DNA from: Antedon bifida
Lineage: Eukaryota > Echinodermata > Crinoidea > Comatulida > Antedonidae
DNA length: 64,000 nucleotides
Assembly: GCA_963402885.1 (NCBI GenBank)
Contig: OY727097.1
Coordinates: forward strand, 26,281,401 to 26,345,400
Reading direction: 5' to 3'
This document shows positions 40,901 through 52,200 of the stretch, in pieces. The notes beneath the pieces are model-generated. The model searched no databases. It saw only the letters and a list, made by a program, of their open reading frames with translations, and was not told the origin of the DNA. Made by a program: the position numbers and the translations under genes. Position 1 is the stretch's first letter. Each line of letters begins with the position of its first letter.

Positions 40901-43900
40901 GGAATTTCCATGAATTCTGCGGGTTTTTTCTTTACATAACCGAATTTAATTTAGTGTTCCACGATTTGCCTTTGATTGTTGTCCATGCGTCGCCTGAAGT
41001 AACATCCGGGAAAAGGCGATGACGAGGATCTTGATGTTCGAATATTGTCCTATCTTTTTTTTGTTTTCCTTGTTTTTTCAAGCACAAAAGCAAAATCATT
41101 CTTTTCCTTTTTAGGCTAATTTAAATGATAGTTAATTTGGTCTTACTGTTTTAATTTTATTGAAGAAGGCTAGTAAATATTATTGAGATAAGCCTACTGC
41201 TAATTTGTAAATGGTTTATTTTGATTCAGTAGTAGTCATTGGGGTATGCCTATTCCAATTATTTTCTAAATAAATTATTTTGGAATGTTAGGGTATATGG
41301 TTTTGTTTATAAGTTAAATTAAATTAAATCAAACATATGCTGTTACCTATGCTGCACTTAGATCCAGCCCAAGCCTCGTGACATCCATTAGCACAACTTC
41401 CATCTCGATTACAATCTTCAGAATCTTTGCAGTGACATGGAAAGTTACACAAAACACCGAAGAATCCAAATGGACAGAATAATGGTTCTTTACGTATCCA
41501 AAATAAATGAATAGGCCTAATTAATGTTTGTTAAAGTATAAGTATAAGCTGCTTAATTTGTAATGTAAAGTTTGTACAGCAATAGCCCTAGCGTTTATAC
41601 ATTGATGATCCAAATTAGAATGTAGCGTTCTTTATTGATCTACTATTCTTTTTTTGCGTGACCCACCCCCACCCAATTAAATAGTATCTAAAGTGTAGTG
41701 GAGTTCAAAATGATTATATTATTGTTTGAACTATTTTTTTATTTTAGTGTACTGCAGTACGTCGATGGTTTCGTAAGGTATAAACATTCCTAAAATATTA
41801 TACATTATTATAATTATCATACCCAGACACGAACTGCCAGTGTAGTTTGAGAAGCATTCTGACCCGGAAGTACATCCTTTATGTGGATTACAGTCGATAT
41901 TGTCACAGTGGCATCTTTGACGACAATCCGCTCCATAGAAACCAGCTTCGCATACTAAAAAAATTATTTGTTTATCGTGAACATTTCACTCACGAGTCGC
42001 CATTATTCCCTGTTATTTGTGAAAAGAGCAGAAACTACTGAATTGACATTTTTTACTCTCGTGAACCTAGGTGACCTTTGAGTCAGATATTTAAATATTT
42101 GGGAGCATACCAAGTAATAACTTTGTAGTCAATCATCAAATATAGTTGATTGAATAGTTTTGTTAGAATCGGACCGAAATCGCTTCTTGTTGACTACTTT
42201 GACCCAATGATCTTTTGAGGGTCACACCATTTATTGTATAATAACTTTGTAGTCTATTATCCAGTTGAAGAAGTATACTTTCAATTTAATAAACATTATA
42301 AATACGAGATAAGATGGAATAGAAAATAGAAGGAAATAATAATATAATGACCTGTATTACAATCGCTTCCTCCAAAACCATCACTACACGTACAGCCAAC
42401 TGGATCAGGTGGACAGAAAAGCAACCCACCGCAATTCGCACCACGTTTACTGCTACACACATTAAGGCAGTCACGTCCCCAGTTGTTATTTCCACACCCT
42501 AATTAGAAAATAACGCACATGAAACTACATTGAAATTATCATGTTTACAAGCTGTTTAGGCCTACATGTATTTTACCTTAGTTATTTCTTACCGTGTTTG
42601 CAATCAGCACCTTTAAATCCTGCTGGACAAATACAGACACCCGTCTTATCGTCACAAATTCCACCATTGTAACATACGGGACAGTTGTCTTCACATTCTG
42701 GAGGATTCCATTTTGGCAAGGGACAAGCTAGTAAATTGATAGTACAATTTAAAATATATAGCATCGTGGCAACATTTGGGTCGTGGACACTAAACTCTCG
42801 GTGGCCGCTTTTCTCAGCCAGGTTTATATTATAAGTATTCAGAAGAAAATTATAAACTACCACAATCTAGAACGCCAATATGACACACGTTTCTCCTACA
42901 AGTGTAATATTTTATACCTTTTTAAATGGTTTTGTTTATTAATTATATTATATGTAGGTTGCGTAACATGCATATTTGCGGGATATGTTTTTATATTTGT
43001 GATTCTTTTAACATTTTTGCAGTATGTACAGCATCAAATCACCGCCAACAACTACAGCCCAACTTGCATAGACATAATCATTATCAAGATAAATAATAAT
43101 TTGATAATAAATAGAAATGTAAAACCTACCTCTGACAATAAGTCTCATGATGCCATGGTTACCATCCGGGCTATCACCTGTATAACATTCATATACGCCA
43201 TCATCTTTTCTTCGTATGTTTTCGATCACAGCAGACGTATTACCCCTCAGAGTGCCAATTTCTTCGCCGTAATTGTGTCTCCAACGTAAATCGTTAAGAT
43301 CACCACCTTTACTAAGATTGATAGTGATAGACTCTCCAATACCGACGGTTAACGTTCTGTACTCCATAGCAATAGTGGCTGTGAAATTGTCATCATAAAC
43401 AGTATCATTGTTTAAAGTAATCTCATGGAATAAATAAATAAACAATAATAATTTAAATCAACGAAAATAGTAGGCCTAGATATTACTTATATCTGAACTC
43501 GTCCCACGGCGAGTTGGTAATCATGGCGGACACCTAAATCCGTTTTCCATAAACAAAAATGACATTACTTACCAAAACTGGAAGTCAAGATAATTGCTGA
43601 TCTGGTGACTACTCCATCTTTTTTTGCTTCTAATGAAAATACACCAACTCTGTGTGTAGTCTCGTATACAACACCTAGAAACGTGAAATCGTTATGTATT
43701 CGAAACAACATTTTGCTTATACTTGAGTCAAATATTTTATCGTCTGGCATATCTATCCGATGTTCACGGCCAACATCACCGCTGTATGCAGTGTCATTCC
43801 AAGTTAGGTTATACCTGCCAGCAATATTCTTGTATAATATTCCAATTGATATATCTGTTGTACTGTCGTCTTTAAGAGTATATCCGCGAAACCAATTATC

Positions 43901-44114
43901 AGAAGATGTCGCCAATGGTTTTCCGGTTAAAAATGTTACATCCAATGGACCTTTAAATAAATAAATATTTAAAATTATTTGTATCTATACTTACAATTTG
44001 TTTAGTTGTTTGATTACTTGAAAAATAACAGAACAAGTAAAATTAATTACTTAGTCTGCACATTATTTTTAGTCGCGTGGACGCGACTCTATAGTTCACT
44101 ATGTCGGTCGGTTG

Positions 44115-44177
<63 letters not shown>

Positions 44178-44682
44178 GGTCCGGTATCACTATGCATTGT
44201 AGCACGCGACTTAATGGCTGTTGGCCTTGTTATCTGATGAGCCACTATTGGCGCCAAATCTCAAATGCAAAGACAACTATTTTTCAACATTTGACATTAT
44301 TCGCAAGAATTGATTACTACTACTGCTACTGCTACTGTTGCTACTGCTACTGCTACTACTGCTGCTGTTGCTACTGTTACTGCTACTGCTGCTACTGTTG
44401 CTACTGCTACTGCTGCTGCTACTGCTGCTACTACTGCTGCTGCTACTGCTTCTGCTGCCGCTGCTGCTACTGCTGCTACTGCTGTTGTCACTGCTGCTAC
44501 TGCTGTTGCCACTGCTGCTACTGCTGTTGCCACTGCTGCTACTGCTGTTGCCACTTCTGCTACTGCTGCTCTACTACTACCACCCTATATGAGATTAAGC
44601 ATATACCTGAAGATTCTGATGAACAGCTAAAACAAATAATTACTAGAATAACCAGATACCAAACATAGTTAACAAACGACAT
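37173..44682 (-). CDS. Tie-type receptor with long tyrosine-motif tail
   Basis: Exons from the start: 44607-44682 (signal peptide MSFVNYVWYLVILVIICF), 43573-43950, 43130-43378, 42593-42727, 42352-42498, 41823-41954, 41347-41487, 40257-40568, 39964-40031, 39452-39692, 38788-39093, 38077-38158, 37173-37986. The sum is 3,081 nt, 1,026 residues, frame closed, all GT-AG. Ectodomain as in its neighbours: N-terminal domain, Ig, four EGF, three FN3. The membrane helix (IRVVIGSLISAVFTAGIMLT) is followed by one 814-nt exon encoding a tail of about 270 residues with no enzyme domain. The start is supported by a TATA box 76 bp upstream. It diverges head-to-head from the plus-strand paralogue starting at 46251. 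Confidence 0.9.
38337..38480. repeat. 72-bp tandem duplication, two copies
   Basis: tttagatataatttaaggtc through actatatggtcctatttgga is repeated once with almost no change, in the intron before the transmembrane exon. Confidence 0.9.
40098..40207. mobile_element. AGTCGCGT repeat family, copy 2
   Basis: ttttagtcgcgtggacgcga ... ctatagttcactatgtcggt, (TCGG)n, gcgttttagcacgcgactta, ending ctgttggccttgtt. It fills about half of a 225-bp intron of the tyrosine-tail receptor. Confidence 0.9.
44066..44231. mobile_element. AGTCGCGT repeat family, copy 3 with expanded (TCTG)n
   Basis: Same ends as copy 2. The internal tetranucleotide has become a pure (TCTG)n run of about 60 bp (44117-44176). It lies in intron 1 of the tyrosine-tail receptor. 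Confidence 0.9.
44316..44576. repeat. CTG/CTA trinucleotide repeat, about 260 bp
   Basis: Interrupted (ctg)n, (cta)n and (ttg)n. It generates false open frames on both strands (poly-Leu, poly-Ala/Thr). It sits in intron 1, about 30 bp from the signal-peptide exon of the tyrosine-tail receptor. Confidence 0.95.
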
Positions 44683-44757
44683 TTCGACCACCAGTTCCAA
44701 TCCTATGTTCAGTTAGGCCTCAACATTCAGTATGACTAGCAGTCTTCAAAGAGTCGT

Positions 44758-44765
44758 CTTTTATA
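44758..44765 (-). promoter_or_regulatory. TATA box, tyrosine-tail receptor
   Basis: TATAAAAG on the minus strand within TATATAAAAG, 76 bp before the ATG at 44682. Initiation about 30 bp downstream would give a 5' UTR of roughly 45 nt. Confidence 0.6.
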
Positions 44766-46017
44766 TATCAGCACTGAATCATTAAACATTCGCGATTTTA
44801 CCTAACTTTGCACCTAAATACTAATAATAACGTAATAAAGGCTACGTCAAACGGATTTAACACCATACGTTATAAAACGATATTTTTCTTGGCTGCAGGG
44901 GTCTGTTTCTATAGAAAATCTTCAAAGAACGGTACATTTTGAGACTGTTCTTGTTGATTGGTTGTAGACAAGGATCACATTGTACCCATTTTTACGCCTT
45001 ATTTGGGGTTTTTTAAAAAACTATTTTTGGGGAGGGGTTGATTTTGTTATGTTGTTTTAAAGGCTTATTTCTATAAGAAAGAAAAATACCATTAGTTTTT
45101 GAAATACCGCTTTATATCCGTTAGTTCCCTTTATAGAAACGTGCTTATGAAGAATGTTTTTATTGTTGTAGCACCAAATGTGAGTGGATCGAGAATCTTT
45201 CCCAACCTCTGTAATCAGTTTGTATAATGTACAGTTTTAAAAATAATATACCTCTCCAAATTATGAGTATTTCTTCAACTGTTGATTGAAGTTATTGTAC
45301 GGTGTCAAACTGAACCGAATAAATCATACAAAGTGAATACGTATATGTGTTGTTATTCCGGAGGTTTGACCTATTAGATGTTGTAATTTGGTTTCCATTT
45401 CATATTGATTTCTGACGTGACGCCAAAATACAGTAGGCCTAACAGACAGAAGTACTCTTATTATTATACGGTAATTGCGACAGCCGGCAAAAGGATATCT
45501 GTGCCAATAACAAAGTACAGTAGTTTAAGGTGTTGACTTTTCAATAAGATTATTATCAACTCCGTGACAATGTTAATTACTACAGGGAAACTCTTGTATA
45601 AACATTTAGTGATCTATTTGTTAATTTTGTGTTTTATTTCCCTATACATTGCACGTGATTAGGTTGAATATATAAACTGAATGTTGGTGTAATGGAGAAA
45701 TATACGTGGGCAAATGTTTTCTGAATTTAATTAACTGAACTCAGACGGTATTCTTTCTATACAATTGATAATAAATAGTTACTTTATAAAGAAATAATAA
45801 GAATAATTAATGCTTTTGAAATATTTTTTGTTTTGTTTAACCACCACCCCTCTCACACAAGTCCATCTAAGGTTTCTGTTCATTTTCTCTACTCTTTTTT
45901 TCCCTCCCCCTCCCTTCTTTCCTTTCATTTACTATTATGCCTTCCTTTATTTCTCCGCTATGTTAAACATTAGTTATTGAAATTGTGTGAGTTTGTGTAC
46001 CGGCTTATCAATGAAGA

Positions 46018-46025
46018 TATAAAAG
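46018..46025 (+). promoter_or_regulatory. TATA box candidate, ITAM-tail receptor
   Basis: TATAAAAG at about 226 bp before the ATG at 46251. A short upstream frame (ATG at 46241, six codons, stop overlapping the main start region) precedes the main ATG. Confidence 0.5.
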
Positions 46026-46250
46026 GACATAACATAATAGTTAAAGAATCCATGGACAAAGGTTGTTTGCAAGTTATAGACGTCACATGTAGTAAAATAA
46101 ACAAGGAAGTATTTTACAGTGAATGAGTATTTGTGTAGTTTACAGTTATTTATTAATTTCTATTGTAGGCCTACGTGTTTAGATTATTAGGTATAACCTA
46201 ACCCTCATTATACTAGCTATTAATTCTGGTGAAAATGTACATGAGTGAAG

Positions 46251-49200
46251 ATGTTTGCTAAACCTTTTCCAAACTGTATAGGCTTGGTTATAAGCCTAGC
46301 TTTCTCTTCGTTGGCGTTTCAATCTGGATTATCAGGTATATACACATATTTGCATATTGTTTATAATTGTTTTCCCCCCAAAATAAGTCGTTAACAACAA
46401 AATTGTGAGCATTTTATCAAGCGTATTGTTCGTTGCAGGGACACTATTATAATTCCAAAATCACTCTGTGCTATTGTACGTCCGATTATTGAATATGCTG
46501 TACCTGCTTGGTTACCTTACAAAAAAGGACATGTTTACGCATTGGAACAAGTCCAACGCCGAATGACTAAAACTTGTTTCTATGGGGACGATATTTCCTA
46601 TGAACGGCGTCTTAATGTTCTATTCTATTCTATACAAGTTTTTATATGGCGCCCTACAAAGAACCAAACAGAGCCTTATATATGGCTCTGAACCAAAGAT
46701 CGTATAGCGCCACGTAGAGTGGCGCAAGGTATGGAACTGACGCTCGAAAAATGATAATTGCATGGGCAACCATTCCAGCAATAATCAAAATAATCAAAGA
46801 TATCGACACTATCTTTGCCTAAATCAATGTACAAAATAGGGTTTACATCTTCGCGATAAACAGTACGACTTTATTTTATCTTTTGCGTCAAAATTAAAGA
46901 ACAATTATATAAAATTCGATTAAATAAAGTTACTCCATTTGTTATTACACTTACATATGCGACTATATCACTGCCAAATCTCAAACGGCTACAGAATAAA
47001 CACCGACTGTATGGAGGACGAAATATTTAATAAAAAAAAACCAATATCATCATCGGTGTTTTGGTTTAATAGGCCAACCTATGATGTTATTGTTTTAGGC
47101 CCCTATAACAATATTTTATTTTAATACATTTAATTATTTCTGTTAATGTTATTACTGTATTAATTTGTATTAAAAACTCTTAATTCCCGAACAGCTTTTA
47201 GCTTTTTTCTTAATCTTATGATCATTCCATCCATCCAAGCCTTGTTTGATCCATCTATCAAGCCGCCAATATCATTCATCCTCCCAGACTTTTTTTTTTA
47301 TTAATACTATAGTATTCGGCATTAAATATGCCTAGGCCTACTACTATCTAGTTAGGCCCTAGATCGGATTGCACAGAAACGCCCACCTGAACTACCTTTG
47401 TCCAACAATTTAATAATTTTGTTAATGTTTACTAACAAAAAAATATATATTCTAAAAACTTACCACTACAATTTACCCGATACAGCACGAGAAAACGTCT
47501 CGAACAAACACAAACACATCACACGTGGATGTGGTTCAATGGTTTATTATACACTTCCGGTGTATGTGATCGCGTAACTTGCTTGCTGCTCTGCTGGAAG
47601 GCAGCCCATGGAATTTCGCTCATGCGCAGTGTATAAGAGATAGGAGTCCCATATCTTCGTGGCCGCTATAGTATATTTGCAAAGAACAGAGCGCCTAACA
47701 ATACTTAGTAATTAATTAAAAAGAAAAGTTGACGTTTAAATAGAGGTGCCGAATTCGCTGCTCTCAAATCGACCGGTAACGCGTTCCAGATCCGCGGAGC
47801 GGTGACAGAAAAAACATTCTCACCAGCTTTCCGATTCGATCGTGGAACGAAAAGTCGCGGGTGGGATCATTAGAGGAGCGAAGTCGGCACCTGTAATTAA
47901 ATTAAAAACGTTTTAAACTTTTAATTTTATCCATGTCATTTATTGTCAAATGTCTTTTAATATATACTGTGGATATTTTACACCATATTTCTATATACGG
48001 TGGCCCACAACTGTCACGCACACTATATAAATCATATTCATACAATTAAAGAAGGAATCACACAATTAAAGAAGAAATCACACAATTAAAGAAGGAATCG
48101 CATATAAACAAAAGAAAGCATGAAAATATAAAACGAAATGCACAAATAAAGAAGAAACGCGCAAATAAAGAAGAGCTAAGCACAAATAAAGAAGAAACGC
48201 GCAATTAAAGAAGAGCTAATAAGCGGAGGTCCAATAGCTTGTTTAGAGAGCTCCCATTGCCATGTTTCTACACACTCAGCACACCAACTTTTTTTGTTAG
48301 CTAACACCCTTAGACACAATAATCACGAGGTGTGCCGTTGCAAATTTACTGCGGCCACCTTGAAATCCAAGATGGCGGCAAACATTTCCGCCATTTTATA
48401 GTGATGCACTTTATTGTTCTTAACTTAATAAATATTTGATGTATTTTGTTGAAATTAATGTTGATTAATAGCTAATTACATTATATATTCAATAAAATAT
48501 TTTTATTTTAACTTTATTGAAATTAAATTACTTTTTTTAAGCAAAAATATAGAATTTTAGCAAAAAAATCAGCAGGGATTTAATAACGTTTAGTAAAATT
48601 GTGAAGTTGAGGGCGCTATTTAAGTAAGATACAGGTACTCTATTTTCGGTTGTAACTCATTAAATACTTAACCGATTATGATGAAAATATATTTATTTTA
48701 TAGATAATTAAACCTTCATCCTTATTAATTAATTAAAAGTCATGTTAGATAATAAATACCTATGAAAAATGTGCAAAAATCAACAAAAAAGTTGAGCATC
48801 ATTTCTGAGAATCATACTCAAACTCAGAACATGGTGTAGTTGGGGAGCCAGAAATGGGTTACCTGCACCCTCTAGCAAACTATGCCAACAATGTTAAACA
48901 TCACAGTTAAATCACCAAGATCATTATTAATATTTAGTATTATAATTACAATCTAAACTAATTACTGTTTAACAATGGTTAACTTTTGTAAATGCTACAG
49001 TAAGTATACAGTTTACTGTTACATATTTTTAAGCCATAATTGAACAATAACAACAAATCAAAGTAACTGTAGTATGACTATATATTATGTTATAAAGAAA
49101 AATGTTTATTTACTCGTCCTCCTTTTTGTAGAAATCACTAACTTATTATAATTTATAACTAATACTAATTAAGAAGCTTACCATGTTTGTTATGACATTG

Positions 49201-52200
49201 CACAGTGAACCTTAAACTTCATACTACTCAGTATATGTGATTTTAATTAAAACTAAAAATTAATAATTTAGCAATTCTAAAGAACTTAGGTTTGTTTTGT
49301 TCAGATGTTCCAAAAAATTGATTTGTATTGATATAAGGAAGCAAAAAAACATTGTTAACATAGTTTGCTAGAGGGTGCAGATGAACCCTTTCTGGCTCCC
49401 CAACTAGTGGGGCATTTCGTATATACAAGAACACTGAAAATGTTACCATTACCATACATACATACCATCCCAAAAAAATTTTCTTTTAATATATCGAAAA
49501 AAAGTGTGTCATTTTGAAGTATCATAATAGTTAAAAATTTTCACCAAAAACTAGTCCAAAAAAAATCATTTAACTGAAATACAGACGTTTTTTGTTCAAA
49601 AAATAACTTTGACTTCTAGTCAAAGTTTTCAATCAAAACATATCTCATAATGCAACGCGCTTGTTTGGCTACTATGTATGCATAATCATAACATTTCCTC
49701 GAGATAGGTGTGAAAACATCTTCTCAACTGTGACGAGTTGTAAACAATCCTAATATTTTGACCTTCATTTTTTTGTGTTTCAAGGGACAATACATCTTTA
49801 AGGGTCTTGTAAAAAAAATACAGAAACCATAATCTATATAAAACCAATAAATATTTTTTGCTTAAATATTGTTTGTTCCTCATTCAATTTAATCAATCCT
49901 TATTTTGATAACTTAATTGACGGTAAAGTGACTGAATGTAATAAAGTAATGACGTCATATCACTACACTAGTTTGAAAGTGTAGACAGAGCTTAAACTAT
50001 TTTTTTTGGTCAAAGATCCATTAGATATAACAATGTATTCTATAACACCATTGACGGCATCAGCTAATGCTTGGTTTCGAGGATACGCACTTAAAAATGA
50101 CAGAGACATTCGGGATTTATCAGTCGGAATATTATACAAGAATGTTGAAGGGAAAGATAATGTGACTTGGGATGATACTGGCTATGTAAGTGGTGGTAGC
50201 TCAAGAGATATGCCAGACGGTAAAATATTTCACACAAGTAGCAACATAGTATACCGAGTGCACTCCACACACACGTACCTAGGTGTTAGTAACTTACAAC
50301 CCCAGACTGATAGAGTTGGTGTGTTTTCATTTGAAGCAAAGAGAGGCGAAGTAGTCACCAATTCAGCAATTGTATTGACATCTGATTCTGGTGAGTAATG
50401 CTATTTGTACTGTAGGCTATTTCTCCTTTTTAAATATCATTGCGTAACACTCTTAACGTTTTATCAAATATATTCCTACTATTATTGGTATACACATACA
50501 ATTATATTACAGCAATTATTGTAATGGAGTATAGAACGTTAACCGTTGGTATTGGAGAGTCTGTCACTATCAATCTCAGTAAAGGTGGTGATATTAACAA
50601 TTTACGTTGGAGGCATAATTACGGTGATGAAATACACACTCTAAGGGGTAGTACGTCTGCTGTTATTGATAACATACGAATGAAAGATGATGGCGTATAT
50701 GAATGTTATACAGGTGATATCCCGGATGGTAACAATGGTATAATGAGACTTATTGTTAGAGGTAAGACGTAATTTTTTACCGAGTAACAAGTTTGGATTA
50801 TGAGGGTAGGCTTTTCGCTCCAATTTACAGATGTTGTACTTGACATATGTCAAGTCTAGATATTGTGAGATCTTAATTACAAATTATGATTATTATTATA
50901 TTTGTTTTCCTTTTAGCCTGTCCATCACCAAAATGGAATCCTCCAGATTGTGAAATGGACTGCCCCGTATGTTATAATGGCGGAGTGTGTGACGATAAGA
51001 CGGGTGTCTGTATTTGCCCAGCAGGGTTTAAAGGCACTGATTGTCTAACTAGTAATAATAATCATAGTTTTTAATTTTAATTTATTATATCTAAATTCAT
51101 TCTAAATGTGATGACGATTACTGGTCTGTGCTCACACTTTATTCACGAGAATGCAAATGTGTAATGATACAATGATTTACAAAACAATATAATATATTCG
51201 CTTATTGAATTCCAAATTCTCAAATATATATTGTTAAATAAATTAATAATTTTATGTTGTTTAATGTCACATGTAATAGTTATTCACTTTTAAAAAAGTG
51301 GATCGAAAAAAGGCATATACAACGCTGAATACAGCTATTAATCAGCGCAATTACATCTGTGCGTAAATAAAGCTAGTAAAGTATCTCGCCTATTATAACG
51401 ACACAAGCAAAACAAAGAGCGTTGGTCTTGAGCAATATAATATTTTTATATTTCATATTTTGATATTTTTTTAAAATTTTTGCAAAAGAATTAAATTATT
51501 CGCTTTTTTTAATTAACTCTTGAACTTGATTCTGTTAACAGGTTGTGGAAATAATATCTTTGGTCGTGATTGCGAAGTTGTGTGTTCTAGTAGTAGCAAT
51601 TCATGCGAAGGAGCTCTGATCTGTCAAGCGGATCCAGTTGGATGTACATGCGCCAATAGTTTTACTGGAAACGATTGCAAATCAGGTTTTTTGTCGATAA
51701 CTTTGTTAATACCGTTTGATACGATTTCAAACTAGCGGGCCCTGGTTCGCATTGTCTTCTCTCTGAAACTTTATTAACAAAAAAAGATAATATCAATCTA
51801 TACCAGTTACCAGTGTAAAGTATGATACAAAATGATAGTACGGTTCTATTATTTTACACCATACAACATTAACATATGTATGATCTATTAACTGTTACAA
51901 CACACCTGTATTTTGATTGTAATTTGATTGATTAATTCTGGATCACGTGTCATTCGGTATTGTCCCCTACCTAACAGAAAAGTGATATTTAATGGCCTCA
52001 AATGTACGTTCAGCTTTTCTGTAAACATTTTGAGACTTTTTCCCACGCGACGTCGTTGACTGATCGCGTTCGGAAATCAGCTTATTGTGAGCGCCGTCAT
52101 AAACTGTTCCTCAGCTCCGCGTCTGAAGTTGGATACTGCCTTTTTTTAACAGAGCTTCCCGGTCGCATTATTTTTTTCCTATGCAATTAAGGCAGAAATC

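Larger units (their letters stand above)
44683..46250. other. Divergent intergenic region between two receptor start exons
   Basis: 1.57 kb separate the oppositely oriented start codons at 44682 (minus) and 46251 (plus). TATA-like boxes occur for both sides. No exon or repeat family copy is recognised in the remainder. Shared control of the two genes is possible but not shown. Confidence 0.6.

Noticed and set aside
42783..43289. 168-codon plus-strand frame across the Ig exon region of the tyrosine-tail receptor
   Set aside because: Antisense to a well-supported Ig exon and intron; no similarity or splice logic.
44006..44668. Open frames of poly-Cys/Tyr, poly-Leu and Ala/Thr
   Set aside because: Artefacts of the TCTG and CTG/CTA microsatellites in intron 1 of the tyrosine-tail receptor.
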